In this document: positions 27,501 to 36,802 of the stretch, piece after piece
How the letters are laid out: each line of letters starts with the position of its first letter
Numbering within the stretch: the stretch's first letter is position 1
Assembly (NCBI RefSeq): GCF_028710545.1
Contig: NZ_JAQTTX010000017.1
Span: forward strand, 1-54,798
Length of the DNA stretch: 54,798 nt
Source of the DNA: Halothiobacillus sp.
Lineage (GTDB): Bacteria; Pseudomonadota; Gammaproteobacteria; Halothiobacillales; Halothiobacillaceae
Reading direction: 5' to 3'
Position numbers and translations under genes: made by a program
The notes under the pieces: generated by a model
What the model was told of the DNA's origin: nothing
Databases searched by the model: none
Seen by the model: the letters and a program-made list of their open reading frames with translations, nothing else

Positions 27501-29057
27501 GGTCACCTGCGCGAATTGCTGGCGGAAATAATCGTACAGCGAGCGCTGGGTCTGGGAGAGGACGGCCATCGGCGCATCGTCGCCCATCGAGCCGATTGCT
27601 TCCTGTCCATCTTCCGCCATGACGCGGATGACCTGATCGCGTTCCTCGAAGCTGAGCAGGAACTCTTTTTCGTATTGGCTCAATGTATCGACATCGAAGG
27701 GCTGGCTGGTGAGCTGGCCTTCGTCCAGCGCGCTGGCAAGTCGCACGGCATGGGCCTTGAGCCAGGCACGGTAGGGCTGGCGACCTTTCATGAGATCGTC
27801 AATGGCCTCGGGTGCCAGCAACTCGCCTTTGGCCGTATCGACTGCGATGATCTGACCGGGGCGAACGCGCCCCTTTTTCACGACATCAGAAGGATCGTAA
27901 TCCCATACGCCGATTTCGGAGGCGAGCGTGATGTGACGGTCTTTGGTGATGACCCAGCGGGCCGGGCGCAGGCCGTTGCGATCCATGGCGCAGGCCACGG
28001 TCTGGCCGTCGGTCATCACGATACCGGCCGGGCCATCCCAGGGTTCCAGATGCATGGAATTGTATTCGTAGAACGCACGCAGATCGGCATCCATGTGTTC
28101 CACGTTCTGCCAGGCAGGCGGCACGATCATGCGCATGGCGCGCAGCATGTCGACGCCACCGGCCAGCAGCGCTTCGAGCATGTTGTCCATGGAAGAGGAG
28201 TCGGAACCGGTCGTATTCACCAGCGGGGTGACGAGACTCATGTCGGGAATCAGTGGTGTTTCAAACTTGCTGGAGCGCGCCAGGGCCCAGTTACGGTTGC
28301 CTCGAATGGTGTTGATTTCGCCGTTGTGCGCCAGATAGCGGAACGGTTGCGCCAAACGCCATTCCGGGAAGGTGTTGGTGGAGAAGCGCTGGTGGAAGAC
28401 GCACTGGGATGAGGTGAGCGTGCTGTCCTTGAGATCGAGGTAAAAACCGGCGAGATCGTCGGGCATCATCAGCCCCTTGTAGGAAATCACCTGAGCCGAC
28501 ATCGACGGCATGTAGAACACCGGATCGTCGGCCAGACGTTTTTCGGCTACGCGGCGAGCTATGTACAGACGCGTGTCGAATTCGCGCGCGGTCAGATTCG
28601 CTGGCGCGTTGACGAATACATGCAGTACATCCGGGCGTTTGGATTCAGAAATGGAACCGAGCACGGAAGGGTCGACGGGCACATCGCGCCAGCCGGCGAC
28701 CGTCAGGCCCTGTGCCGCGAGTGTTTCGCCCAAGGTGGTTTTAACGGTTTGGGCAGATGCCGCGTCACGGCCGACGAAGACCACGCCGACGGCATATTGA
28801 TCGGCCAGCGTAAAGCCCAGCTTTCCTGCTTCTGCACGGAAAAAAGCATCTGGTTTTTTCAGCAGAATGCCGCAGCCATCGCCTGATTTGCCGTCGGCAG
28901 AAATACCGCCACGATGGGTCATGCGCGCCAGTGCTTCGATGGCCGTGGAAACCAGTTTGTGGCTGGGCTGGTCGTCCATATGGGCGATCAGGCCAAAACC
29001 GCAGTTGTCCTTTTCGAAACTCGGGTGATACAGACCGGCGGTTGGGGCGCGATTCAT
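24597..29057 (-). CDS. gltB: Glutamate synthase large (alpha) subunit GltB
   Basis: Converts glutamine and 2-oxoglutarate to two glutamates. The 1486-residue protein begins with a short propeptide before the catalytic N-terminal cysteine (Cys19 in [12 protein letters not shown]) of the class II amidotransferase domain. Then come the central domain, the FMN synthase domain ([20 protein letters not shown]), the 3Fe-4S cysteines ([12 protein letters not shown]) and the C-terminal beta-helix domain. AGAGG precedes ATG 29057. The usual partner gltD is not adjacent, and a terminator follows, so GltB appears monocistronic here. Confidence 0.97.
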   Translation of the reverse strand: MNRAPTAGLYHPSFEKDNCGFGLIAHMDDQPSHKLVSTAIEALARMTHRGGISADGKSGDGCGILLKKPDAFFRAEAGKLGFTLADQYAVGVVFVGRDAASAQTVKTTLGETLAAQGLTVAGWRDVPVDPSVLGSISESKRPDVLHVFVNAPANLTAREFDTRLYIARRVAEKRLADDPVFYMPSMSAQVISYKGLMMPDDLAGFYLDLKDSTLTSSQCVFHQRFSTNTFPEWRLAQPFRYLAHNGEINTIRGNRNWALARSSKFETPLIPDMSLVTPLVNTTGSDSSSMDNMLEALLAGGVDMLRAMRMIVPPAWQNVEHMDADLRAFYEYNSMHLEPWDGPAGIVMTDGQTVACAMDRNGLRPARWVITKDRHITLASEIGVWDYDPSDVVKKGRVRPGQIIAVDTAKGELLAPEAIDDLMKGRQPYRAWLKAHAVRLASALDEGQLTSQPFDVDTLSQYEKEFLLSFEERDQVIRVMAEDGQEAIGSMGDDAPMAVLSQTQRSLYDYFRQQFAQVTNPPIDPLREAIVMSLETLIGRERNIFAETPEHAHRLQLETPILSETKFQALVAQTDPDFASCRIDLNYPVNEGLQSAIERVCDEAVAQVRAGKVIIVLSDRGISADRLPIHALLATGAVHHRLIRDGLRTDANLIVETATARDPHHCAVLLGYGATAIYPYLAFEAIENMRQTKQISADSSEKLTSNYVKALGKGLKKILSKMGISTVASYRGAQLFEIIGLASEVVNLCFKDTTSRIEGARFVDLEADQKILHREASLKSKRPRQGGLLKYIDGGEYHAYNPDVVQTLQQAVNTGDFSLWQQYSAHVNHRPIATLRDLFDLAHDTQPIPIDEVESLESIIRRFDSAGMSLGALSPEAHETLAEAMNRLGARSNSGEGGEDPARFGTAKMSKIKQIASGRFGVTPHYLVNAEVLQIKIAQGAKPGEGGQLPGHKVDAFIGRLRYARPGVALISPPPHHDIYSIEDLAQLIFDLKQVNPEALVSVKLVSEPGVGTIAAGVAKAYADLITISGYDGGTGASPLTSVKYAGSPWELGLAEAHQTLRANDLRDKVRLQTDGGLKTGLDVIKAAILGAESFGFGTGPMIALGCKYLRICHLNNCATGIATQNKVLRLDHFKGNVEKVMNYFRFIAMEVRELLAQLGVRSIDELISRTDLLKQRKPQTEKQANLNLDALISDGGLISDAATCCIAPHNTPHDQGELAEEIVRQILPAIEAKTGGEFNFNIKNINRSMGARISGEIAKHYGNLGMVDAPIHLKFTGIAGQSFGVWNAGGLNMTLEGDANDYVGKGMAGGELVIYPPKGSTFTTFETPIIGNTCLYGATGGQLYAAGQAGERFAVRNSGAVAVIEGCGDHGCEYMTGGIVTILGRTGVNFGAGMTGGFAYVLDEANDFVDRYNHELIDINRLQAAELESHRQHLRGTLETHLAKTGSARAAEILEYFELFLPKFWLIKPKATDIHDLMATLVNAA

Positions 29058-29280
29058 CAGGCTAAAACCTCTTCTCATTCTTAAAATACAGACCCGAAAC
29101 CCGTGTTCAAGAGCGCGCTCTCAAGCCTGGGGCGGGCGGTGCAGCGGATCAAGCAAAGGCCTGACGGGCCGGCAAGTGAAAGCCCAGAATCCATCCGTTG
29201 CTTTCCATTGCTTGTCAAAATATAGCATCTACCGTGTGTTTCACGGACAAAATGGGGCCGAATTTTAGCGGCATGTGGCA

Positions 29281-29304
29281 AAGCTGGCAAATTTACGCCA
29301 GCTT
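29281..29304. terminator. Possible terminator hairpin after the DamX-like gene
   Basis: AAGCTGGC/GCCAGCTT forms an 8-bp stem with an 8-base loop just beyond the DamX-like stop. There is only a short T-run on the minus strand. The rest of 29058-29336 should contain the gltB promoter; no convincing consensus was read. Confidence 0.4.
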
Positions 29305-29336
29305 GCAGGGCGATGTGCGCCGATTTGGCTGAACGG

Positions 29337-30857
29337 TCAGGGCGTTAAGACCGCGCGGATAGAGCCGAACGACCGTGGGTACGGCTTGAGTTTTTGCAGG
29401 GTGGAAGGCAACTGTGTGACGCCTTTGCGCGCAGCTTCCAGCGTGGCAAAGTCGCCCGCGGTGACGGTGTACAGCACCTGATTGTTCTTGGTCTGGGAGA
29501 ACACATGCCAGTCGTTGATGTGCGCACTCGCAGCGTATTTTTTGATGAAGCCCAGCGCTGCTTTCTCATCGTTGAACGCACCGAACTGGATCGAGGCACG
29601 CTTCGGGGCACGGGCGCGATACCACGCATTGTCCACCCCTTTGACGTCAACGTGCCTGACGGCTGGCTGTGGCTTGGTTGCTTTTGCGACCGGGGCTGCG
29701 GCCTTCACCTGTGGAGCGGTTTTTTCCACCGGTTTTATTACGTGCTCAACCGGCTTGTCCACTGGTGTCTGAGGCTTGGGTGGGATCAGGTGCGGCTCAC
29801 TCACGACCGGGGCTGCTGCTTGCTCAGCAGTTTTGTCGGTTCCTGCCGGTTTGGTGGCCGGAGCTGGTGTCGGCGTGGTCGTTTCATCTGATTGGGGCGC
29901 GGCCGGGGCGGCGGCGGGCGATGTCGTCGGTGAAGGCGACGCGGTGATCTGATTGTCCTGGATGCCCGGGGTACTGGCTGCGCCGTCATTCGGCAACGGG
30001 TTGCCTGTTTGCGACGTGTCGTTGCTGGCCAGTGATGGTGCCGTTGTGGCCGGTGTTTCGGTCGGTGTTTGGGTCGGTGTTTGGGTCGTCAGCGGCAGGG
30101 TTTGGGGTTCTGCCGGTTTGTCGGTGGAGCGGGTGAGTAGCGCGAAACCGCCGAAGGCAATAATGGCCACACTGATGCCGGCAGCGATCAGTAATGTCGG
30201 ACTGAAGCGCTTGGGCGGCGTTAGGTGATCGGACGGACTGAAACGGCTGCCAGCTTCTGGGTCATCGACGAACAGTGATTGGGTCGTTGCCGCGGCCGGT
30301 GCTTCAGTAGATGTTTGTTCTGTTGAAGGCGGAGCTTCTCCCAGCAGTTGGCACGGGTGCATATCACTCTGCATTTCGGAGAGTTCGGGTTCGAGCCGGA
30401 GTTGATCGGTCAGACCGATATCGCCCGTTAACAGGAACAGCAGTTGGTTTGGTGCATAGTCGTGCGCCGCACGCAGGTAACTGACCATCTCTGACCATTG
30501 CGGGGTGTTGAGCCATGCATGGGCATTTTCAATGATGACCAGAATGCGTTCGGATGCCGTGAGCGCTTCGTGAGCGGCGGTGGCCAGTTCTTGTGGGGAT
30601 TCGATTCTCGGCGAGAGCTGCAACGCGTCGGTGACCAGGGTGATGATCGCCGATGGGGTGGTGGTCGGGCTGGCTCTCAGGCCGAGGATGTCGATGTGAT
30701 CCGGCAGCTGATCGTCCAGCAGTTTGACGAATGCCCGTCGTTCCGGTTCGGATGCGCTCTCGACCAGGATCGTCCGGTCGGCGTACTTGATCAGTTGCGT
30801 GATCAGATTGGCTTGTTCGAGGGCGTGTTGCTGCGCGGTATTCATGAGGGTGTCCAT
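29337..30857 (-). CDS. DamX-like protein with SPOR domain
   Basis: A 506-residue inner-membrane protein. Residues 1-170 resemble an AAA-type ATPase domain but lack a Walker A lysine loop (RTILVESASEPERRAF in its place), while a Walker B-like ILVIIENAHAW is present. One membrane helix (FSPTLLIAAGISVAIIAFGGFALL, about 220-243) leads to a long Pro/Thr/Ala-rich periplasmic linker with TQTPTQTPTE repeats and a C-terminal SPOR domain (RASIQFGAFNDEKAALGFIKKY onward) that binds denuded septal glycan. E. coli damX also follows aroB, so synteny supports a cell division role. Confidence 0.85.
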   Translation of the reverse strand: MDTLMNTAQQHALEQANLITQLIKYADRTILVESASEPERRAFVKLLDDQLPDHIDILGLRASPTTTPSAIITLVTDALQLSPRIESPQELATAAHEALTASERILVIIENAHAWLNTPQWSEMVSYLRAAHDYAPNQLLFLLTGDIGLTDQLRLEPELSEMQSDMHPCQLLGEAPPSTEQTSTEAPAAATTQSLFVDDPEAGSRFSPSDHLTPPKRFSPTLLIAAGISVAIIAFGGFALLTRSTDKPAEPQTLPLTTQTPTQTPTETPATTAPSLASNDTSQTGNPLPNDGAASTPGIQDNQITASPSPTTSPAAAPAAPQSDETTTPTPAPATKPAGTDKTAEQAAAPVVSEPHLIPPKPQTPVDKPVEHVIKPVEKTAPQVKAAAPVAKATKPQPAVRHVDVKGVDNAWYRARAPKRASIQFGAFNDEKAALGFIKKYAASAHINDWHVFSQTKNNQVLYTVTAGDFATLEAARKGVTQLPSTLQKLKPYPRSFGSIRAVLTP

Positions 30858-31985
30858 TCAAATCAAAGAGGCCGTTGCATGGGTGTGTCGTAGCGTATCC
30901 ATTAGGGTTTCTTCCGAAGCCTTATCGGTGACGAGCGCCGAACCGAGGCCGTGCAGCAGAACCAGTCGAAGCCGTCCGGCCTGTACTTTCTTGTCACTGT
31001 CCATGAGGCTGCGGATCGTTTCGACGCTGAGCTCGCTTGGGCTGCTTGTCGGCAAACCAGCGGCGGCCACAATGCGATAAACGCGGGCCAGATCGGTAGC
31101 ACTGATCCATTCGAGCCGGTGGGAAAGGTCGGCCGCCATGCACATGCCGGCACCCACGGCCTCACCATGAAGCCAGTTGCCGTAGCCCATACCTGCTTCG
31201 ATGGCGTGACCGAAGGTGTGCCCCAGATTGAGCAGGGCGCGCAGGCCGCTTTCACGTTCGTCCTGATTGACGATATCGGCCTTGATGGCGCAAGAACGTG
31301 TGATGGCGTGTTTTAAAGCGGCTTCGTCACGGGCGCGCAGCTTGGCCATATTGGCTTCGATCCAGTCGAGGAAATCCACATCCCAGAGCAGGCCGTACTT
31401 GATGATTTCCGCCAACCCGGCCGACAGTTCCCGATCGGGCAGGGTGTCGAGCGTACGGATGTCCGCGATGACACAACGGGGCTGGTAAAACGCGCCGATC
31501 ATGTTCTTGGCGCGAGGGTGATTGACCCCCGTTTTTCCACCAACTGAGCTATCGACCTGCGAGAGCAGTGTCGTCGGAATCTGGATGAAGGGCACGCCAC
31601 GCTGGTAGCTGGCGGCGGCAAAGCCGGTGATGTCGCCGATCACGCCGCCGCCCAGGGCAACCAGCGTGGTCTGGCGGTCGCAGCGCGCATCCACCAGGGC
31701 ATCGAAAATGGTGCTGAGTACCTCAAGGGATTTGTACTGCTCGCCATCCGGCAACACGATCTGTTCGACTTTCTTGAACTCACTTAATCCGTTGATCAAC
31801 GCATCGGCATAAAGCGGGGCAACGGTGGTGTTCGAGACGACGACCGCGGTGTCACCCGGAATGTGTCGGGCCAACAGCTCGGGCTGCTTGAGTAAATCGA
31901 CCCCGATGTAGATCGGATAACTGCGATCTGCCAGGTCAACAACCAGGGGAGCGGTGTTCGTGATTGCAGCTGCAGTATCTGGCAT
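30858..31985 (-). CDS. aroB: 3-dehydroquinate synthase AroB
   Basis: Cyclises DAHP to 3-dehydroquinate in the shikimate pathway using NAD and a divalent metal. The 375-residue protein shows [66 protein letters not shown] and the metal ligand region [22 protein letters not shown] precedes ATG 31985 ([10 protein letters not shown]); ATG 32003 is an alternative. The stop abuts the start of the damX-like gene. aroK, usually upstream, is absent. Confidence 0.97.
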   Translation of the reverse strand: MPDTAAAITNTAPLVVDLADRSYPIYIGVDLLKQPELLARHIPGDTAVVVSNTTVAPLYADALINGLSEFKKVEQIVLPDGEQYKSLEVLSTIFDALVDARCDRQTTLVALGGGVIGDITGFAAASYQRGVPFIQIPTTLLSQVDSSVGGKTGVNHPRAKNMIGAFYQPRCVIADIRTLDTLPDRELSAGLAEIIKYGLLWDVDFLDWIEANMAKLRARDEAALKHAITRSCAIKADIVNQDERESGLRALLNLGHTFGHAIEAGMGYGNWLHGEAVGAGMCMAADLSHRLEWISATDLARVYRIVAAAGLPTSSPSELSVETIRSLMDSDKKVQAGRLRLVLLHGLGSALVTDKASEETLMDTLRHTHATASLI

Positions 31986-32103
31986 GGGGCCACCTTCGTT
32001 CATGGAGACAGTAAGTTGGACGAGTACGATACAGTCCTCAAGTTATGGACTATATCAGGAAGATGGAAACGCGGCAGCCGCAGCGTGGCGACGTCGAGCG
32101 GCA

Positions 32104-32535
32104 TTATTTACGCTCTACCGGCATCCAGCCGCTGGACCCTTTCAAGAGTTGCAGGCGCGCGTGATAGGTTTGCGTTTGTCCTGCCTTGAAATTGCCGAAT
32201 TGCAGCATCAGGCCAATTTGCCCGACGGTGCCCAGTAAACTGCTGGCCGAATCGGCGCTTTGCAGTGATTTGGCAACCTGTTCTGCGCTTTGTTTGAAGA
32301 TCAATGTGGCGGCGGTATCGACCGTCCATTTCTGATCGTGTTCGGCCGAATTGAGGGAATCGATGTGTTCGACTACGATGACTTTGCCGGACGGATCGAG
32401 TTGATCTTGCAGAATCTGTCGCACGGAGTCCTTGTCGGGGCCGTTGTTGAACAGGCAGCCGCCCAGAGACATAAAAACAACAGACAAAAGAACCAGCGAA
32501 AAGAGACTACGGGTCAAAAAGGTCAATGGTCGCAA
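32104..32535 (-). CDS. Small predicted lipoprotein
   Basis: A 143-residue protein with a lipoprotein signal (LFSLVLLSVVFMSLGGC, lipobox LGGC, lipidated Cys27). The remainder, with DKDSVRQILQDQLDPSGKVIVVEHIDSLNSAEHDQKW, is small and soluble. No family is recognised with certainty. It lies upstream of aroB on the same strand with a 118-base gap. Confidence 0.75.
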   Translation of the reverse strand: MRPLTFLTRSLFSLVLLSVVFMSLGGCLFNNGPDKDSVRQILQDQLDPSGKVIVVEHIDSLNSAEHDQKWTVDTAATLIFKQSAEQVAKSLQSADSASSLLGTVGQIGLMLQFGNFKAGQTQTYHARLQLLKGSSGWMPVERK

Positions 32536-32619
32536 GGCGAAGGCTCCTTAAAACAGAGTATGGACTCGGGTATCGAACGGGATGGGCCGGAATCTCGAAG
32601 CCGGGCTACAGGCTACAGG

Positions 32620-32910
32620 CTATGGGCCAGCTGGCCGCGCAATGCCGGCCTTGAGGTTGTCCCAATGCGCCCAGTTCTGGCTTCCGGGCGGCGTTTGCAC
32701 ATAAAACCCGAGCGTCGACAGATAGTGGCGCACGGTGGCCGCATCCGTCCGGGCCAGCGCGCGATCCACGCTCAAATCCAGATGCATGACCTCTTCGAGT
32801 CGGCCAAAAGGTGCCAGTATTGTCGCGTCCAGCGTTTCCGGCAAGGTGCCCTTGGGCAGAAACAGATACAAATCGGCTTTTTTCAGGCTTTTGTAGATAG
32901 TGCAGTGCAT
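32620..32910 (-). CDS. YcgL-domain protein
   Basis: A 96-residue cytoplasmic protein of the YcgL family, found across Gammaproteobacteria. The domain's conserved start MHCTIYKSLKKADLYLFL and the motif LPKGTLPETLDATI are clear, and the length is standard. Biochemical role is unknown. ATG 32910 is chosen over the TTG three codons earlier. It is divergent from the AmpG-like gene. Confidence 0.88.
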   Translation of the reverse strand: MHCTIYKSLKKADLYLFLPKGTLPETLDATILAPFGRLEEVMHLDLSVDRALARTDAATVRHYLSTLGFYVQTPPGSQNWAHWDNLKAGIARPAGP

Positions 32911-32991
32911 GGTGATCAATTTTGGTGGTGAACGAGGCGAAGTTTATCGCAAATGCAGCGTAAACCGATTTTTCATGCGAGGATGCGCAGC

Positions 32992-34242
32992 ATGAATACC
33001 GCCTGGTTAGCCCCTTTTCGCCGTGTCCTGACCTCGCGAACCGAGCTGGCGGTTCTGTTGCTTGGGTTTTCTTCGGGGCTGCCATTCCTGTTGAGTTCCG
33101 GTACCTTGCAAGCATGGTTGACGGTGAGTCATATCAGCACGTCCACAATCGGCTTGTTTGCGCTGGTCGGGTTGCCCTATACGCTCAAGTTTCTCTGGGC
33201 GCCTTTGCTCGATCGATACAGCCTGCGCTGGCTGGGGCGGCGTCGAAGCTGGATGTTGCTGGCGCAGGTCGCCATCGCGCTGGCGTTGCTGGCCATGGCA
33301 ATCACGAAACCGGAAAGCCAGATCTGGGCCTTTGCTCTTTTGGCATTGATGTTGGCGACACTTTCAGCCACGCAGGATATCGCCATAGATGCGTGGCGAA
33401 CTGACACACTCAGCCCCGAAGAGCGTGGTTTTGGCGCGGCATTGTTCGTTATGGCCTATCGCCTCGGAATGCTGGCGGCCGGTAGTCTGGCGATGATCTT
33501 CGCGCAATATTTCGGTTGGCCGCTCACCTATACGGCGATGGCCGTGTTCATGGGTATCGGCATCGTCGCCACCTTGATTGCCCCGGAGAAAAACACCCTG
33601 GAGCTGGCACCGCCGAGCTTGATGGCAGCGGTGGTCGAGCCGCTGCGGGAGTTTTTTGGACGACGCGAAGCCTGGGCCTTGCTGGCACTGATTGTGCTGT
33701 ACAAATTCGGTGATGCCTTCGCCAGTGCGCTTTCAACCACGTTCCTTATTCGCGGTGCCGGTTTCAGCTTGGCCGAGATTGGCCTGATCAACAATGGACT
33801 GGGGTTGGTCATCACCCTCGTCGGCGGTTTGTTCGGCGGTTTGTGGATGATCAAGCTGGGGCTGTTTCGCTCGCTGATGGTGTTTGGTGTATTGCAGGCG
33901 GTGACGAATCTGGGTTACGCCCTGCTGGCAGTGGCGCCCAGCCTGGAGTTGATGGTGCCGGTCATCGCGCTGGAACATTTCACGGGCGGGCTGGGTACGG
34001 CGGCCTTTGTCGCCTTGCTGATGGCCGCTTGCGACATCCGTTATTCCGCCACGCAATTTGCCCTGTTGTCGGCAATTGCCAGCCTGGGGCGTGTTTATCT
34101 CGGGCCGGTTGCGGGGTTGACGGTAACCGCCTTGGGGTGGCCCAGCTTTTTTGTGCTGACTTTTATCGCCGCTTTGCCCGGGCTTTGGTTATTATTCAAA
34201 CTTAGGTCGATGATCCAGCAAATGGATCGTTCGCCGAATTAA
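32992..34242 (+). CDS. AmpG-like muropeptide permease (MFS)
   Basis: A 416-residue protein with 12 hydrophobic helices that matches AmpG: GFSSGLPFLLSSGTLQAWL near the N terminus, LWAPLLDRYSLRWLGRRRSWM and SATQDIAIDAWRTDTLSPEERGFGAALFV. AmpG imports anhydro-muropeptides for cell-wall recycling. A GAGGA ribosome site sets ATG 32992. No ampC/ampR genes are near, so a recycling rather than resistance role is likely. Confidence 0.92.
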   Translation: MNTAWLAPFRRVLTSRTELAVLLLGFSSGLPFLLSSGTLQAWLTVSHISTSTIGLFALVGLPYTLKFLWAPLLDRYSLRWLGRRRSWMLLAQVAIALALLAMAITKPESQIWAFALLALMLATLSATQDIAIDAWRTDTLSPEERGFGAALFVMAYRLGMLAAGSLAMIFAQYFGWPLTYTAMAVFMGIGIVATLIAPEKNTLELAPPSLMAAVVEPLREFFGRREAWALLALIVLYKFGDAFASALSTTFLIRGAGFSLAEIGLINNGLGLVITLVGGLFGGLWMIKLGLFRSLMVFGVLQAVTNLGYALLAVAPSLELMVPVIALEHFTGGLGTAAFVALLMAACDIRYSATQFALLSAIASLGRVYLGPVAGLTVTALGWPSFFVLTFIAALPGLWLLFKLRSMIQQMDRSPN

Positions 34243-34258
34243 CCCGGGAGGGTGTGCT

Positions 34259-34735
34259 ATGCGTTTGAGAAATCAGGTTTTAATGGCCGTTGTGGCCGGT
34301 ATGTTCAGCGTGAGTGTCGGCAGCACGGTTGCGCGTGCCGACCCGCCACCTTGGGCTGGCGGACAAGATCGATCGGATAAACATCACGGTGGCGACCATG
34401 ATCGCGGCGATGATCGTCGTGGTGAGCGAGCGGATCGTGGGCACGATCACTACCAAATCACCACCCGAGAGCAGTACTACATCAACGACTGGTATCGCCG
34501 CCACGGGCACAAGAATCATGCGCATCGACTGCCGCCGGGGCAAGCCAAAAAACTCTATCGCGGCGCACCTTGGCCACCACCGTATGCCTATGCCCCACTG
34601 CCTTACGAGGTTGTGCGCGGGTTGCAGCCATTGCCGCCCGGATACCGTTATTATCAGGTGGGTGCCGACGTGGTGATCGCCAATTTGGCCGGACGGGTTG
34701 TCACCGATGTGGTGTACGACTTGCTAAACCGTTAA
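34259..34735 (+). CDS. CigR/RcnB-like secreted protein
   Basis: A 158-residue exported protein (signal QVLMAVVAGMFSVSVGSTVARA). A His/Asp/Arg-rich stretch (residues about 37-66) could bind metal. The C-terminal LPPGQAKKLYRGAPWPPP and LPPGYRYYQVGADVVIANLAGRVVTDVVYDLL match the CigR/RcnB family: Salmonella CigR is an antivirulence factor and RcnB a nickel/cobalt homeostasis protein. Role here is open. It lies 16 bases behind ampG, possibly cotranscribed. Confidence 0.78.
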   Translation: MRLRNQVLMAVVAGMFSVSVGSTVARADPPPWAGGQDRSDKHHGGDHDRGDDRRGERADRGHDHYQITTREQYYINDWYRRHGHKNHAHRLPPGQAKKLYRGAPWPPPYAYAPLPYEVVRGLQPLPPGYRYYQVGADVVIANLAGRVVTDVVYDLLNR

Positions 34736-34782
34736 GCTCCGCATCCTGACTTCCTTTGTACCATGGCCAGTAGCGTTTGAAT

Positions 34783-35691
34783 ATGACCGAGCAATCTTCC
34801 CGCCCTGCCGCTGATGCGGCTGATCAATCCCCATCCCGCGATCTGGCTCTTGATCAGACCGGCCCCATGGCATCGGTGCCGGATGCTACGGCATCGGCAG
34901 AAGCCGACATGACTTCTGAAACATCCGTGGAACAAGTAGTTGAGTCCAGCGCTGACTCCATGCAGACAGGGTTGGAGCAGACAGATTCGGAGCCCACAGA
35001 TTCTGAACAAAAGACGGATAAACCCGCCAAAAAGCGGGTTCCGCCGCAGGAAGTCATCGCCCGTCTGGTCGCGGCCTGGCCTTCGGCTTTCTTTGCGGAG
35101 CCGCGCTCGGTCAAGCCACTGACGATCGGTGTGTTGCAGCAGATTCTGGCGAATCGTCCGGCTGAACTCGATGGCTTGAACAGCCACGCGATTCGCACGG
35201 GCATCAAATTTTATACATCCCGGTTGTCGTACCACTACGGCATGGTGCACAACACGCACCGCATCACGCTCGCGGGAGAACCGGCCGAGGAAGTGGACGA
35301 TAAGGCGCGCGAGTTTGCCAAAGCCCAGATCCTAGCGATCAAGCAACAGCGAGAAGCGCGCCAAAAAGCAAGCCAAGCTGAACAGAATCCGGAGGATGCA
35401 GCCTCGGGAGCGCAGGCCGCGGATGAGCCCGCGGAGGGCAAGAAACCGTCCCGTTCCAAGCAGGCCCGCAAACCGCGCCCCGCCAATGGCAGCGAAGGAA
35501 AAGGGCGTGATGCAGATGCTGGCACACCATCAGGGCAGCGTCCGCGCCGTCCGCGCCGGGATCAGGCGCGCCCTCCGCGATCAGACAAGCCGGTGGCTTC
35601 CGGTACTCAGGCTGCGGCACCCGCAACCGAGAACCTGAGTATGGAAGAGAAGCTCGCCCGTCTGGCACAGCACTTCGGCAAGCCCGGTTAA
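34783..35691 (+). CDS. ProQ/FinO-domain RNA-binding protein
   Basis: A 302-residue protein whose central part (about residues 84-180: PPQEVIARLVAAWPSAFF to MVHNTHRITLAGE) is the ProQ/FinO RNA chaperone fold, with the family's RSVKPLTIGVLQQI and HAIRTGIKFYTSRLSYHYGM. The acidic N-terminal head (about 80 residues) and the basic Arg/Lys/Pro-rich C-terminal tail are low-complexity. FinO-domain proteins bind sRNA and mRNA 3' ends. The classical C-terminal Tudor-like ProQ domain is not evident. ATG 34783 is the first ATG. Confidence 0.9.
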   Translation: MTEQSSRPAADAADQSPSRDLALDQTGPMASVPDATASAEADMTSETSVEQVVESSADSMQTGLEQTDSEPTDSEQKTDKPAKKRVPPQEVIARLVAAWPSAFFAEPRSVKPLTIGVLQQILANRPAELDGLNSHAIRTGIKFYTSRLSYHYGMVHNTHRITLAGEPAEEVDDKAREFAKAQILAIKQQREARQKASQAEQNPEDAASGAQAADEPAEGKKPSRSKQARKPRPANGSEGKGRDADAGTPSGQRPRRPRRDQARPPRSDKPVASGTQAAAPATENLSMEEKLARLAQHFGKPG

Positions 35692-35766
35692 GCGCCCGGT
35701 TAACAGCCAGATTAGATCGATAACAGACCGCTGTATTCAATCAGACCCTTTAAGGAACCCCATGCC

Positions 35767-36654
35767 ATGATGGCTTCAACCGCCCTCTCGATCATCCTGC
35801 CCGCCAAGAATGAAGTGGGGGCGGTGGGGGATACCGTCAGGCGGATTCGTCTGGCCTTTCCCGATGCGGAAATTCTCGTGGTCAACGATGGCTCGACCGA
35901 TGATACGGCCCAGGTGGCAGAAGCGGCTGGGGCACGGGTCATTACTCATCCCTACAGTATGGGCAATGGCGCGGCCATCAAAACAGGCGCACGTCACGCG
36001 ACCGGCGAGGTGCTGGTGTTCATGGATGCCGACGGTCAACACGATCCGGCGGATATTCCCCGTTTGCTTGCCCGGCTCGATGACGGGTTGGACATGGTGG
36101 TGGGCGCGCGCCAATCCGGTTCACAGGCCAGTGTGGGTCGTGGTTTGGCCAACCGCTTCTACAATGCGCTGGCTTCCTGGATGACCGGTCAGAAGATCGA
36201 AGATCTGACTTCCGGCTTTCGCGCCGTGCGCGCCGATAAATTCCGTGAATTTCTCTATTTGTTGCCCAACGGATTCTCCTACCCCACCACCTGCACAATG
36301 GCGTTCTTCCGCGCCGGCTATGGTGTGGCCTATGTCCCGATCATGGCAGCCCAGCGGATTGGCAAAAGCCATATTCGGCTCGTCAAGGATGGCATCCGTT
36401 TTTTGCTGATCATCTTCAAGATCGGCACCCTGTACTCCCCCCTCAAATTGTTCCTGCCGGTTTCCCTGCTGCATTTCATAGTCGGTCTGGGCTATTACCT
36501 GTACACCTACAGTGAATTCAATCGCTTGTCGCTGGCATCGGTGTTTTTGTGGAGCGCAGCGGTCACCATTTTTCTGATTGGCCTTGTTTCCGAGCAGATC
36601 ACGCAGTTGATGTACAAGGACAGCGGCAATCGGCCCGATTCCCGGCACGAATAG
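35767..36654 (+). CDS. Family 2 glycosyltransferase with C-terminal membrane helices
   Basis: A 295-residue enzyme of the DPM1/GtrB type. GT-A fold motifs are SIILPAKNEVGAVGD, ILVVNDGSTDDTAQV, and the metal-binding DADGQHDPADIPRL; then DLTSGFRAVRA. Two C-terminal hydrophobic helices (about 222-248 and 256-277) anchor it. Such enzymes load polyprenyl phosphate with a sugar. The sugar and the later acceptor are unknown. It stands between proQ and the Msr fusion. Confidence 0.88.
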   Translation: MMASTALSIILPAKNEVGAVGDTVRRIRLAFPDAEILVVNDGSTDDTAQVAEAAGARVITHPYSMGNGAAIKTGARHATGEVLVFMDADGQHDPADIPRLLARLDDGLDMVVGARQSGSQASVGRGLANRFYNALASWMTGQKIEDLTSGFRAVRADKFREFLYLLPNGFSYPTTCTMAFFRAGYGVAYVPIMAAQRIGKSHIRLVKDGIRFLLIIFKIGTLYSPLKLFLPVSLLHFIVGLGYYLYTYSEFNRLSLASVFLWSAAVTIFLIGLVSEQITQLMYKDSGNRPDSRHE

Positions 36655-36802
36655 CCTGTCAAAAAAGGCACTTCCGCCCTTTTCCCAATCACCCCGTTTT
36701 TTCTGCCCGCTCTCATCAGGCTGCCCGTATGATTTCTGTAACGGAATTTCATCGTTGATCGAACTACACTCAGAGCACAAACAAATACGTGGGAAATGAG
36801 TC

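Noticed and set aside
26739-28412. A 557-residue open frame on the plus strand opposite gltB
   Set aside because: It is entirely antisense to the well-conserved GltB sequence; long antisense frames are expected in a GC-rich gene with this codon use, and no domain is seen.
32606-33115. A 169-residue open frame overlapping the YcgL gene on the same strand
   Set aside because: It runs in another frame through the conserved YcgL coding region and into the AmpG promoter, with no recognisable domain.
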